Shown piece by piece: positions 10,620 to 25,275 of a stretch of 64,000 nucleotides of DNA. Source of the stretch: Sweltsa coloradensis. Taxonomy: Eukaryota; Arthropoda; Insecta; Plecoptera; Chloroperlidae. How positions within the stretch are numbered: the stretch's first letter is position 1; every line of letters starts with the position of its first letter. The stretch is taken from contig JAMZAV010000777.1 of NCBI GenBank assembly GCA_024449915.1, forward strand, positions 682,001 through 746,000, written 5' to 3'. Position numbers and translations under genes: made by a program. The notes below the pieces were generated by a model. The model was not told the origin of the DNA. It did not search any database and saw nothing but the letters and a program-made list of their open reading frames with translations.

Positions 10620-11438
10620 CACACTGTTTGTATGTCTACGTTCGAACGGAGGCTCGGATCGAGTTGAAATTTGGACCATCCGCAAGCTTCGTTCTCGATT
10701 GAATGCCATATGTTTTGTGGCAAAATCGTTCAAAAAGTTCAAAAGTTACATTAAAGTTAATCGAAAGTTTTTTTTTCAAACTAAACGGTGACAAAATCTG
10801 AAGTGGCCAAATCATTTAGAATGTCCGTCCGGTCACAAATATGTTAATTTTATTTTGATCCGATAAGTAGTGTAGATGGAAATTACATTATAACAAAGTT
10901 CCGTTACCATGGCAACGGAAAGTCGCGCAGCTTTTTTGGCTCATGATAGCGGTCGAACGGAGGTTCGGATCGAGTTGAAATTTGGACCATCCGCAAGCTT
11001 CGATCTGGATTGAATGCCATTAGTTTTGTGGCAAAATCGTTCAAAAAGTTATAAAGTTACATTAAAGTTAATCGAAACTTTTTTTTTAAAACTAAATGTC
11101 GACAAAATCTGAGGTAGCCAAATCATTTAGAATGTCCGTCCGGTCACGAATATGTTAATTTTATTTTGATCCGATAAGTAGTGTAGATGGAAATTACATT
11201 TTCACAAAAGAAACGTTACCATGGCAACGAAAAGTCGCACGAAGCTGGAGCTTTTTTTGGCTCATGATAGCGGTTGCACGAAGATTCAGATCAGGTTGAA
11301 ATTTAGACCATCAACAAATTGTATAGCACGTGCTCGCTTATCAACGCGTCCAACTGAGCGTTTTCCTAGTTTACTACATTTACTAACTACTAAAAACTTA
11401 CAAAACTAGCCTATTTTATATCATATTACCGGATTGTA

Positions 11439-12530
11439 CCTACCGTACCATAGGTAGAGATGTGCAAAAATGGTGACAACGAAATTCGCGAATTTTTTTT
11501 AAAGTTGCAATAACCCCTTCAAATTCAGTTTGCACATGAATCTCATGAATTGTGATTGAATGGTACCAATTTCCAATTCGCGAATTTTCGCGAAATTTTA
11601 GTTGATACCGCGAACTAGTGGCGAAATTAGCAATTATGTCCTTAAATGCGAATTAGGTCACGAAATTTTAAAAAAATTAAAAAATTTCAAAGTTTTGGTG
11701 GAGGTGCCGGGTCGAAGTCGAAATTAAATTAATACTGGCTGGTACATATGGTGGAGGTGCCGGGTCATACAACGCAATTGTGAGATCGTAATAATCGTTT
11801 GAACGAGAGTAAGCTCAAAATACTTCACCATATCAAAAGATATTACATAAACAATGCATAATTTCGTAAATTTGGTGGAGGTGCCGGGTAGACGAAATTA
11901 ATTCTGGTAAAAACTGTCAGAAACTTTGAAAACTGAAGGCTGAAATTAAGCTTAAAATTAAACTGATTCTGAACTTCACTCTTATGAGCTTGTTTTTCTT
12001 TTAAATCATTAAAATCAATAAAATTATTCTGAAACTTTTTTTTTTTTTTTTTAAAGTTGTGCATGAGAAAATTGTGTTTTTTTGGTAAATCGCGACAAAT
12101 CGCGAATTTTTATTTTGAAGGCGCGAATTTTCAAATTTTAAAAAACCATTTTTGCACATCTCTAACCATAGGCCGACCTTTTTTTCATTATTTTTAGTCT
12201 CAAAATCCCTCCTCGGCCTATATGCGAGCATCGGCTTTTTACGCACCAATTTCAAACCCCAAGTTACAGCGCCGTGACAAGGAAATAAGTATAGTTCACA
12301 ATTTCACCGCGTCTATCTGGCTCGGTTGTCCGACGCTGTCTCCATAGTAGTTCCAGGCCTACTGACGAGTGAAGTGCGATGCAGAACAGCTGCCTGGGCG
12401 ATAAGAACCGGTCCGCATAGAGATTGCTACATCATCACGGGCTCCACGGAAATAGGCTGCAGGAAAAACGATTTAGGCACGAGATCCGCGGAAATAGACC
12501 GTAGGAATAACGCCGCGTAAAATTAAAAAA
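11439..12530. mobile_element. Truncated TA-target (CCGTA/ATAGGCCGACC) element carrying a hAT insertion
   Basis: TACCGTACCATAGG before 11455 and CCATAGGCCGACC after 12164 are two halves of one family end. The interior at 12173-12520 parallels 32940-33310, with CTCCTCGGCCTATATGCGAG in both. The right inverted end is not found. Confidence 0.55.
11455..12164. mobile_element. hAT-type MITE, TAGAGATGTGC family, copy 1
   Basis: It starts TAGAGATGTGCAAAAATGG and ends with the exact complement. The perfect 8-bp duplication ACCATAGG lies at 11447-11454 and 12165-12172. It contains three copies of GGTGGAGGTGCCGGGT. A second copy in opposite orientation lies at 16539-17240. Confidence 0.9.
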
Positions 12531-12795
12531 TTGTTTTATTTCAGCCTGGCCCGAATTATCCCAAATTAACTGGGCTCAACTGAAAACAAATTTCTTTTCT
12601 TTTCAAATAGTAGGCCTACAATACTTTGCATAAACTTTGTAGATATTATGTAAAACTCTGTTTTGCACAGCTGGGATTACAAAGAAGGAACAAAAGCATA
12701 CACTCGGTGATTCGCGAGAAAGTAAAGGCCTAATTTTTATTTGATCATTGAGGTACCTAAAAATATTGATATTTATCAATCAATACTTATAGATT

Positions 12796-13421
12796 TAGGG
12801 CTGTGCATATTAGTAAAAATTCCTCTCCGGGTACCTGTCAATCTTACCGCCAGGTACCCGGGTACCCAAAATTACAAAATTTCAAGATTGTTTTACGATT
12901 ACAAAGAAAGTGAAAACAAAAGTTTTGTGAAGTACCCGGTAGTCAATTATTTACATTATATTGACAGACCGTCACTTTTAATACACACATTCTCATGAAC
13001 GTGAACATGTCGACGGTCTCGGGCGCCAGAGATGCTCTTTTCTAATGTCCAGCTGTTGCAAACGCACTTTCTCAGGGAACCGGTATTGCCGGAATGCATA
13101 AATATCTCCGCCAGACACTTATCGGACGATTAGGCCTACATTAGTACAGTGGTGCCCGTGCAGTGAGGGCCGTTCTCCGTGTAATGTTCAGCTCTCGTCA
13201 GTGTTGGTGACGTCACTCACTCGAGCTCGACACAACAAAATTCGAGCGCTTATTAATAACAAATCACTTACCGCCGCCGCTGCGCGCTGATGAGTGAAAG
13301 ACTGACCGGCGGCGGCGGTAATTGAGTGGAATTTGAGACGAAAAACAGTAAAACGAATACCCGATGACTCATTTCATTACCCGGGTTATTATCAACAGGC
13401 GGGTACCCGTTCGTAGCCCTA
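12796..13421. mobile_element. hAT-type MITE with GGGTACCCG interior
   Basis: The ends TAGGGCTGTGC and TAGCCCTA enclose repeated GGTACCCG words close to both ends. The flanking 8-mers TATAGATT and AATGGATT match imperfectly, so the target duplication has decayed or the limits are slightly off. Confidence 0.6.
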
Positions 13422-13730
13422 AATGGATTGAACATGCATAATTAATTATCGATATTCAAATTCATATCGAACGGCAACCATATTAATTAATTACATTTGC
13501 TGGTCGTAGTTGTGTATTACATTAAAAAACATTGGCAGAAGACTTTAACCCCCTCATGTACAAAGACTAGCGTCTGCAAGTTTGTGACACAAAGATAGGC
13601 GGTCTCCGGCGATAATGTTTGGAGATTAATGGAAACGAAATGCAAGCAAAACGCAGTCCCAAATGAAACGAATTAATTATTCTAGTACTAAAAAGTATTT
13701 CTAGATAGAAAACTCCTAACTTTTATTAAA

Positions 13731-14333
13731 CTAGGAAAACGCTAAAGTCCCGCCGCGTTGATGGATGAGCTTTTTTTTAAGTTTTTAGTTTGCGTGGGAA
13801 ATGTTTACTTTTGCAAGTGCTTTGTTTTGCTGCCTACGCATTGTAGGTGATTGTTGTCAAGTTTCTATTGTTTCTTGTCAATTTATTATTATTTTCCGTA
13901 AAAAACTTATATTAAAAGCTTTATTTCTATGGATTCTGGCTAACTTTTTCAACTTTTTCTTTCAAAAGGTACTTCATCACCAAAATCTTAATGTCCATGT
14001 ATAATATGAACGTTAAAACACCACCCGTTTGGTCAGAATTGGCCCAAATAGCACGAAAATATCGCACAAAAAATCGAAAAAAATCGTAAAAGTACGATAT
14101 TCATGAGAAATATTTCTTCGATTGTACCCAAAAACAATACAGCTCTAAGTTCAGAGATTTCGAAGGTCCTGTCAAATTTTCATCAAGATCGGATATGCCG
14201 TTTGCCCGGTAGAGAGCGAACAAACAGACAAAAATACAAACAAAAAAAACAAACAAAAAAACAAACAAAAAAACACCCGAGCTAAATTTTTTGGGGGGTC
14301 AGTGAAATTGAAGTCTTCGCTTCGCTCATCCAA
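13731..14333 (-). mobile_element. Helentron/Helitron2-like family 1, short subtype
   Basis: On the minus strand it starts TTGGATGAGCGAAGCGAAGA and ends with the hairpin-CCTAG terminus, flanked by A and T. The interior (TTGAATTTCACTGACCCCCC side, GGATATGCCGTTTGCCCGG) matches 15095-15847 and 23757-24328, defining a subtype different from 8184-8963. Confidence 0.8.
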
Positions 14334-14403
14334 TTATTTGTTTTGGATAACCTGCAACTCCTGCGAAGGCGTAGTGCTCAAAACTCACAATATTTATCGC
14401 TCA

Positions 14404-14476
14404 CTTTGGAGTAGTGGTTAACAACAAGTATACCAATGCTATAGTCACGGGTTCAAATCTCACTCAATTTTTATTA
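14404..14476 (+). other. tRNA-like sequence (degenerate)
   Basis: Box A-like GAGTAGTGGTTAACA and box B-like GGGTTCAAATCTC are separated by a tRNA-like distance, but no clean cloverleaf can be drawn. It lies about 70 bp beyond the end of a Helentron-like copy. Confidence 0.35.
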
Positions 14477-14786
14477 AAAAAAATGCTATTTTTACTCGAT
14501 ATTTCATGTTTCTTGCCAGCTTTAGGCCTTCTAATTAGTATATGTTGGTACAAAAAAGCGAGGATCGACATTTGCAGCACACCCAGAGGAGCCACAACTT
14601 TACCGACCATCTAGCAACTGGCGGACGCATGTCTGCTAACGCAACTATCTTTGTGCATATGATTATTTATAGCCTTAGGCCTATGATTAAACGTGTAAAT
14701 TTGCCCAAATCCACAATTTTTAACAAGGTACAACTTTGCGCCGGTAAAGCTTTGTGCATGAGGGGGCAAAAGTGTAAAATGTGTAA

Positions 14787-16358
14787 CTAGGAAGCTTCGC
14801 AAACGCTTTTTCAGACGCGTTGTTGGATGAGCGTAATTTTTTTTTAAATGTAAAAAAGCGTAAAATTGCGATTTTCATGATAAATAATTTTTCGATTATG
14901 CTCAAATTTCACACGAATACATCAATTCACAAAATTAAGGTTCTGTATAAAAATAATTACAATCGGGTAAAGCATGTAGGTGTTATAAGTTGAAGAAATT
15001 GAACAAATTGAAAGAAAACGTAAAACTGCGATTTTAGTGAGAAATCATTTTTCGATTACGCTCAAATTTCACACAAATATATTAATTCATAAAACTAGGA
15101 AAACGCTAAAGTCCCGCCGCGTTGATGGATGAGCTTTTTAAAGTTTTTAGTTTGCGTGGGATATCTTTATACTTTTGCAAGTAAAGATTGCTGCCTACGC
15201 ATTGTAGGTGATTGTTGTCAAGTTTCTTTTGTTTCTTGTCAATTGGTATTATTTACCGTAAAAAACTTATATTAAAAGCTTTATTTCTATGAATTCTGGC
15301 TAGCTTTTTCAACTTTTTCTTTCAAAAGGTACTACATCACCATAACCTTAATGTCCATGTATAATATGAACGTTGTAGCCCCACCCGTTTGGTCAGAATT
15401 GGCCCAAATGGCACGAAAATATCGTACAAAAAACAAAAAACTCATATTAAAAGCTTTATTTCTATATATTCTGGCTAACTTTTTCAACTTTTTCTTTCAG
15501 AAAGCAATACATCACCATTACCTTAATGTCCATGTGAAATATGAACGTTGTAGCCCCACCCGTTTGGTCAGAATCGGCCCAAATGTCACAAAAATATCGC
15601 ACTAAAAATCAAAAAAAATCGTAAAAGTTCGATATTCATGAGAAATATTTCTTCGATTGTACCCAAAAACGTAGCAAGTCTAAGTTCAGAGATTTCGAAG
15701 GTCCCCTCAAATTTTCATCAAGATCGGATATGCCGTTTGCCCGGTAGAGAGCGAATAAACAGACAGGAAAAAAAAAAAAAAAAACAACACCCGAGCTAAA
15801 TTGTTTGGGGGGTCGGTGAAATTGAAGTCTTCGCTTCGCTCATCCAATAAAGGTTCTATAAAAATCATTACAATCGGATAAAGCATGTAGGCGTTATAAG
15901 TTGAAGAATTTTTTTCAAATTAAAAAAATCGTAAAATTGCGATTTTTATGAGAAATAATTTTTTGATTGCGCTCAAAAACGTGGCAGTTCTAAGTTCCAA
16001 ATTTCACACAAATATATAAATTCATAAAATAAAGGTTCTGTATAAAAATGATTACAATTGGATAAAGCATGTTGGCGTAAAAAGTCGAAGAATTTTTTTA
16101 AATTAAAAAAATCCTAAAATTGCGATTTTTATGTGAAATAATTTTTCGATTGCGCTAAAAAACGTGACGTGCCCTAGTTCTAAGTTCAGAGATTTCGAAG
16201 GCCTCCAGAAAATTTCATCGCAATTAGAGTATCGGTATAGCCGGAATCGTGTTAACAAACACACAAAAATGCAAAAAAAAAGAATAAAAAAACATTCCGG
16301 ATTTTTTTCTCCAGTATAGTGAAATGGAATCTTCGCTTTGCTCGCTACGCTCATCCAA
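14787..16358 (-). mobile_element. Helentron/Helitron2-like family 1, outer copy split by a younger copy
   Basis: The outer copy starts on the minus strand at TTGGATGAGCGTAGCGAGC (16358) and reaches a variant CTAG end at 14787. It holds several tandem units with CATTACAATCGGATAAAGCA. At 15095-15847 a second copy is inserted. The two halves, ATTCATAAAA and TAAAGGTTCT, rejoin to the uninterrupted unit seen at about 8600 and 16020. Confidence 0.8.
15095..15847 (-). mobile_element. Helentron/Helitron2-like family 1, nested inner copy
   Basis: Its limits are defined by the reconstructed empty site in the outer copy: element TTGGATGAG...CCTAG lies precisely between A and T with no target duplication. 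That is the Helitron insertion rule. It is the same subtype as 13731-14333. Confidence 0.85.
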
Positions 16359-16538
16359 TTATTGCCAATACACAGCTTATATGCTTGTATAGCTGCAGTC
16401 AGATGTGTGCAGCTTTGAGGCAAGCGTAAGCTTTGTATTGGCACTAATTACACATTTTACACTTTTAAAGCGAACTGTCAATGTTTCTTTAATGTAGGCC
16501 TAATACACGAAGTGCATTCAAAAAACGTAAGTAATTAC

Positions 16539-17240
16539 TAGAGATGTGCAAATTTTTTTTTTTTAAGTTTGAATATTTGCGCCTTAAAAATAAAAATTCG
16601 CGATTTGTCGCAATTTACCAAAAACCACAATTTTCTCATCCAAAACTTAAAAAAAAAAAAAAAAAATGATAAGTTTCAGGATTATTTTATTGATTTTAAA
16701 TTTTAATGATAAAAGAAAAACAAGCACATGAGAGTGAAGTTCAGAATCAGTTTTAATTTTAAGCTCAATTTTAGCCTTCAGTTTTCAAAGTTTCAGACAG
16801 TTTTTACCATAATTAATTTCGACTACCCGGCACCTCCACCAAATTTATGACATCATTTATTTTTTATGTAATGTCTTTTGATATGGATATGAAGTATTTT
16901 GAGCTTACTCTCGTTCAAACGATTATTACGATTTCACAATCGCGTTGTATGACCCGGCACTTCCACCATATGTACCAGACAGGATTAATTTAATTTCGAC
17001 TACGTACCCGGCACCTCCACCAAAACTTAGATTTTTTTTCCGTTACCTAATTCGCGTTTAAAGACATAATTGCTAATTTCGCCACAAGTTCGCGGGATCA
17101 ACTAAAATTCGGGAATTGGAAATTGGTACCTACCATTCAATCGCAATTTAGGAGATTCATTTGCAAACTGAATTAGAAGGGATTATTGCAACTTTCAAAA
17201 ATTTCGCAAATTTCGTTGTCACCATTTTTGCACGTCTCTA
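16539..17240. mobile_element. hAT-type MITE, TAGAGATGTGC family, copy 2
   Basis: It begins TAGAGATGTGCAAA and ends TTTTTGCACGTCTCTA. The perfect 8-bp duplication GTAATTAC lies at 16531-16538 and 17241-17248. It is inverted relative to copy 1 and again carries GGTGGAGGTGCCGGGT words (complement here). Confidence 0.9.
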
Positions 17241-17248
17241 GTAATTAC

Positions 17249-18482
17249 TATTAAACTTGGTGTGTTTAACTTAGTACATGTCCACTGTAAGCAAGGTGAA
17301 CAAGATGCGGCACACATCCTCGATTGCACAGTGTTACGATTGATTCGGGTACAGGTGGAATCCGTGCGGAAGACCGGGAATTAGCTACAAAGAGAGGATA
17401 GGAATGAGAAAATTGCTGTGGTTGTTGATTTCCCAGAACGAAAACCATGTTGACAGTTGTCTTTGCTGTACTGGTCAGTTTGGGAAGAGAATGCTCAATT
17501 TCAGTTGTCCATTATAAACATGCTAGTATTATGCTTTAATATATATTATCTTTTAGGCCTATGTCTTATGTTTTATTATTTTTTTTAAATTTAGAGGGGG
17601 TGACGAGGATTGCCAAAGTCTGGCCTGATAGAAAAAGATCCTTATGTATTGTAATGTAACCTCTTGGCCGCTTGTGGATAATAATGCTCAAATCTAGTTT
17701 TAGTGTTATTAAAAAATTTATGGAAATTTGAGATGGCAGTTCTCACTTGCTCTTCTCACTTAAGTTGTCAATCGACTATTGCCACGATAGTAAATTGACC
17801 CCAAGTGTAACTGTATTCATATTTGACAGGCATCACATACTAAATAAATACTGTTACTTATGCTACCGGTACCTTTAAAGATAGTGCAATGTTTTTCATC
17901 TAACAACATTTGAAAAGTAATACTTTACAGTAAATCATCTTCCCTACCCTTGAATAGCATCTGAAAGAGACTTCCCACAGCACAGCTCCTGTGTATTCAT
18001 TTAACAACCTCAACGTGCATCCTCCTCTCTAGCCAAATGTGGCAGGCTGCCTGGCATTGCGGAACATATTTCGCGCATCATAGACCGGCTCGATCGAGGT
18101 GTTTGGGCGTCGGCAATCTCTTGTGTTTCACATTCAGTCAAACTTCGAGTGCCAAGGCATACAAATCACTAAATATTTATATAACATTCTCACTTTTGTT
18201 GGGTTGGGACTCGTTCGTAGTTGGTGCAAAATGGTCTATGAATGGCCTAATATCGGCAATTGAAGAGACCACTGATATAATAATGCTTAGAAACATACTT
18301 ATGTGAAGTTGCCTTCCAATGCTATGCAATATTCTTTATCACTAGCTTTAGATTCAATTTTCACTACCTGAGTGCATTATTATGAATATAGGCCTACCAG
18401 TAAAATTAACCACTGTTCACATTGTTTAGACTTTGCCTTAGGTACTAAAACATTATTATATACTATTATTTTGTTTCTGCAG
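17249..18482. other. FBXO11 intron, mostly unique sequence
   Basis: No recognisable repeat, RNA or coding segment was seen in this stretch before exon B. The acceptor tract TTTTGTTTCTGCAG closes it at 18482. Confidence 0.5.
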
Positions 18483-18786
18483 GGCTACTTTGAAGCTAAC
18501 GATATTCATAACAACCGTATTGCTGGCTTCGAAGTAAAGGCCGGTGCCAATCCAACCGTTGTGCACTGTGAGATTCACCATGGCCAAACTGGCGGCATCT
18601 ACGTGCACGAGAACGGCCTCGGACAGTTCATTGACAATAAGATCCATTCGAACAACTTCGCCGGTGTGTGGATCACATCCAATAGCAATCCCACAATTAG
18701 ACGCAACGAGATCTATAACGGGCATCAGGGTGGTGTCTATATATTTGGAGAGGGAAGAGGACTTATTGAGCATAACAATATTTATG
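18483..18786 (+). CDS. FBXO11: FBXO11 exon B
   Basis: This exon has 101 codons plus one base, in frame with exon A: ...FDNGL joins [20 protein letters not shown]. It encodes further right-handed beta-helix turns, with [20 protein letters not shown] and [20 protein letters not shown] as clear PbH1 repeats. The beta-helix/CASH domain of FBXO11 follows the F-box and probably forms a substrate-binding surface. The acceptor is TTTCTGCAG and the donor is TATG|GTAATG, less canonical than the others. A hAT-type MITE begins only 15 bp into the following intron. Confidence 0.97.
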
Positions 18787-18801
18787 GTAATGTATAAATG
18801 G

Positions 18802-19151
18802 TAGGGATGTCCGAACGTTCGAAATTCGAACTCAAACTCAAACTTTTTTTAAGTTAAATTTTGAAAAAAGTTTGTGGTTCTATTTTTTTTATTTTTTTAT
18901 TTTTTACTAATTTGTGGTGGTGTGCAGTCACATATTATTTGACATGTCAAAAAATGCTCCACAGTTTACAGGTACAAATTTTAAAACAAAAAAGGATGGT
19001 GGAGGTGCCGGTCCAGACTTATCACTTTTTTTACCTATTATCACGGTTTGATAAGTTGGGTTCGAGTTCGATACAGTTTGAAGTTTGTTTTTTTAACTGG
19101 GAAAGTTCGAGTTAAGTTCGAAAGTAAAAAAAGTGGGTTCGCACATCCCTA
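18802..19151. mobile_element. hAT-type MITE close to the FBXO11 exon B donor
   Basis: The ends TAGGGATGTCCGAACG and CGCACATCCCTA are imperfect inverted repeats. ATAAATGG occurs on both sides, one base offset on the right. TTCGAA/TTCGAGTT words dominate both arms. A GGTGGAGGTGCCGG word lies at about 18999. Confidence 0.75.
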
Positions 19152-19160
19152 CATAAATGG

Positions 19161-21990
<2,830 letters not shown>

Positions 21991-23070
21991 TAGCCTAATT
22001 AACTTAAGGGTAAAGAACGAGCTTTTATGACTTTATTTATAGTACACTTTATTCCTCTTTCAGTATGCAAATGAAGTGCTAAAAAGTTCATAAAAAGCTA
22101 CATTTTATACATTTCAGTAATTGTTGGCCTACCTTTTTTCTCATTTTTGAGTTTTTTAGCCTCGCCCCTTGAAAACGTACGAAGGAGGTTCTACTTGTCT
22201 CTTTGGTAGTGTATTATTCTAGTTATTGTTAGATTATGTCTAGAGCAGGGGTCGGCAACCTATGGCACGAGTGCCACGTAGTGGCACGCCAAGCTATTCC
22301 CTGTGGCACGCGTCTTGGCCAGATATAAAATTTTAATATCTCATGACAAACATTAAATTGGTACTATTTCTTGTTATAAATCTGAATTTTGTTTGATTAG
22401 ACTAGCCTAGATAATATAAGTTTTATTAACTAGCAGGTCGTCAAATGTTTTACCCCCAACTATGCTTCACACTCACCACCTGGAGCTAAGTTATTTTGAT
22501 TGGATGGACGTTGAAAATCTAGAAATGGAACTAGTTGAGTTTCAATCTTCAAATCAATCTAAATTCAAAGCATTGCTAAATGTAGAAACCGTGGGTCATA
22601 GGAACACTGATATATCTAACGGAAGAAACACGTAACTTTTGAAGGGTCGGTAAATGAAAATGCTGTTTTTACCGACGCCCGAATATTCGAGTTCAAAATA
22701 AATGAAACTCGAATTTGTTCGAACTCGCCATGAACTCGACTTGTACTCGAATATTCGAGTACTCGCACAGCCCGAGTTTTCACACATAAAAAATATTCTT
22801 GGAGCTGTATGCAGCCAACTCACACTAAACTACTCCGAGTTTTGCGTAAAACTAAAAGTCACGAACTACTCTCCCGACTTGCAAAAACTCAATGCAAATA
22901 AACAGCACTAGGGAAGTCACTAGCGAGGCCTTCAACAATCTACGATGGACGAGATCAGCACAAAACAAATGTAGGTGAATAGCAGAACATGTACAAAATA
23001 TTTTTTTCAATTTCTAATTTAGCTTTGTAATACAACATAAAAAAATTTAAAAACACATTTGAAAGATCAT

Positions 23071-23734
23071 TAGGGGTGTGCGGGTACCCGAAATTTCGGG
23101 TCGGTTCAGGTATTTAGTACCCGAACCGAAGCGCGACAATTTGGAACCGACTTCGGTTCGGTTCCGGGTATTTGAATCGCGCGCGCAAGTCACGACTTCT
23201 CGCCAGTAGAAGGCTTTCAACTTGAACAGTCAGCCGGTCCAGGTGGATCGAGCGCGCACTTGGTTCGGCGCATGTCCCCTCTCACCTCTCAGTCGACCTT
23301 CCCCACCCGTCAACAGTCAGCTGTGAAGTGGATCGTACGCGCATCGATGTGCGCACGCCCCGGCCCGGCCAGCCGGCCATGGCTATGACGAGTTACATCG
23401 CCACGCAGCTATCTCTCCTGCACTCATTACGCTTATGAGCTAACACACGATGCAGCAACGGCGCTGGACTTTTATAGATATTTTAGTCCTGTTACGTAAA
23501 TATTTTGTGTTATCATTCATAATCAAGTAATACACATAAAGACTTCTATTATTTGTCAATTTTGTAGATATTTGTATGTTTTTACATAGGCCTGTTCAGT
23601 TGTCAAGTGGATAATCTCAGTAATCCATAAATTAACATTTTTATTCATATTTTGATAGAACCAAAACCGGAACCGAAAAATCGGGTACTTTACTACCCGG
23701 AACCGAAACCAAAACCTGGAACCGCACATCCCTA
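23071..23734. mobile_element. hAT-type MITE nested in the 22246-24500 element
   Basis: It begins TAGGGGTGTGCGGGTACCCG and ends CGCACATCCCTA. The perfect 8-bp duplication AAGATCAT lies at 23063-23070 and 23735-23742. The interior is rich in inverted CCGAACCG/CGGTTCGG words. Confidence 0.9.
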
Positions 23735-23756
23735 AAGATCATAAGTGTAAAAGTAG

Positions 23757-24328
23757 TTGGATGAGCGAAGCGAAGACTTCAATTTCACTGACCCCCCAAA
23801 AAATTTAGCTCTGGTGTTTTTTTTTTGTTGTTTTTTTTCTGTTTGTTTGCTCTCTACCGGGCAAACGGCATATGCGATCTTGATGAAAATTTGAGGGGAC
23901 CTTCGAAATCTCTGAACTTAGACTTGCCACGTTTTTGGGTATAATCGAAGAAATATTTCTCATGAATATCGTACTTTCACGATTTTTTTCGATTTTCAGT
24001 GCGATATTTTCATGACATTTGGGCCGATTCTGACCAAACGGGTGGGGCTACAACGTTCATATTTCACATGGACATTAAGGTTATGGTGATGTGTTGCTTT
24101 TTGAAAGAAAAAGTTGAAAAAGTTAGCCAGAATCCGTAGAATAAAGGTTTTAATATGAGTTTTTTGAGGTTTATAATATGTAACAATTAACAAGTAACAA
24201 TAGAAACTTTAAACAATCACCTACAATGCATTCAAAAAGCACATGCAAAGGAAAAGTGGTCCTACGCAAACTAAAAACTTACAAAAAAGCTCATCCATCA
24301 ACGCGGCGGGACTTAAGCGTTTTCATAG
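23757..24328 (+). mobile_element. Helentron/Helitron2-like family 1, short subtype, plus orientation
   Basis: It starts TTGGATGAGCGAAGCGAAGA. The complement CATCCATCAACGCGG leads into hairpin AACGC...GCGTT and the variant end CATAG. It is the same subtype as 13731-14333 but opposite in direction. The 5' flank is G instead of A. Confidence 0.75.
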
Positions 24329-24508
24329 TATTAATGATGTCGTAGTTGTAGTGGGAGTATTGCAATGGTTATTTTTAGTGTTTCCTGAATAACAACAAAT
24401 TAACATTTTGTCTCGTAAAATTTGTACTGGCATGCGAACAATATAGTTAAAAATTTAACATCATTTTGACACACACGTTGCAAAAGGTTGCCGACCCCTG
24501 GTCTAGAG

Positions 24509-25221
24509 TAGGGACGAAGTCGGGTACGGGTACGTGTTTCCACTACCCGTTTACCCGTAAAACCCGGTTCCTGAATTGAGGTGTCACATTGTAGGCGGAA
24601 GGCTAATGTAAACATGCGCTTTTTTATATCTTTTGTGCTTGGCGGCGTTTTTGTTTTGAATTATAATGTCCTTTGTTCATGCCGGCGACTTGTGGCAGTG
24701 TGCTGAGTATGCCCCCCTCCCCCCCCCCCCCCCCCCCTCCTGTCTAACCACTCGTGCGATCTTCCAGAGATTATACTGCGTAAATAATTACATCACTTAT
24801 GTTTTCAATCTCCTAGAAGTCAAAACTTAAAAGCTATCACCCATGGTGATAAACCTTTACTTCTCTTGTTTACTCTAATTCGGGCTCCAATCCCCCCCCC
24901 CCACCACGCCCCGCGCCAACGCATCGTGAGTCGTGACCTTGACTTTACTGTGTCAAGATATAAAGCAGATGCAACGAAACAGTGAGTGTTATCTTAATGG
25001 CCCGCTCCTGTTCCTCTTTCATGATTATGAAATACTACTTCCATCGGCACGTTGTTTATAGAACAGCATTATGTCGTTTTGAGATATTACGATAATTGAT
25101 GAGCGCTTCTTCACAGTTCATTAGACACCCCACACGATTTTTTTGTGTTACTACCCAGGTAACCCGCTGGTAATGTGGACAGGTACCGGGGTCATAAAAA
25201 AGTCGGGTTTCGTCATCCCTA
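24509..25221. mobile_element. hAT-type MITE sharing a target duplication with its neighbour
   Basis: It begins TAGGGACGAAGTCGGGTA and ends TTCGTCATCCCTA. GTCTAGAG borders it on both sides (24501-24508 and 25222-25229). The same 8-mer borders the preceding hAT element, so three copies of the target alternate with two elements. A C-rich run lies at about 24711-24738. Confidence 0.88.
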
Positions 25222-25275
25222 GTCTAGAGATACGTTTTTTTAGCATTTATATTTAGAATATTTAGCATTAATTTT

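Larger units (their letters stand above)
10106..11369 (+). mobile_element. Helentron/Helitron2-like family 2, non-autonomous
   Basis: The 5' end is TTAAGCGAGCGAAGCGAGCG. The sub-terminal complement CGCTTATCAACGCG precedes the hairpin AACGCGTCCAACTGAGCGTT and the CCTAG end, with flanks A and T. Two internal blocks of roughly 250 bp repeat GATCCGATAAGTAGTGTAGA and CCATGGCAACG. Minus-strand copies lie at 39976-40939 and 45339-46139. A tRNA-like sequence (10553-10619) lies inside. No Rep-helicase is present. Confidence 0.75.
22246..24500. mobile_element. hAT element with decayed transposase and nested insertions
   Basis: The ends CAGGGGTCGGCAACCT and AGGTTGCCGACCCCTG form exact 16-bp inverted repeats. 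The 8-bp duplication GTCTAGAG lies at 22238-22245 and 24501-24508. At about 22495-22585 the plus strand reads FDWMDVENLEMELVEFQSSN, typical of a C-terminal hAT transposase region. Nested inside are a hAT-type MITE (23071-23734) and a Helentron-like copy (23757-24328). Confidence 0.9.

Noticed and set aside
18456..18773. 105-residue minus-strand open frame
   Set aside because: It is the antisense shadow of FBXO11 exon B; similar shadows occur under exons A, C and D.
24711..24738. C-rich run as a functional i-motif or promoter element
   Set aside because: It lies inside a hAT-type MITE and may partly reflect homopolymer sequencing error.
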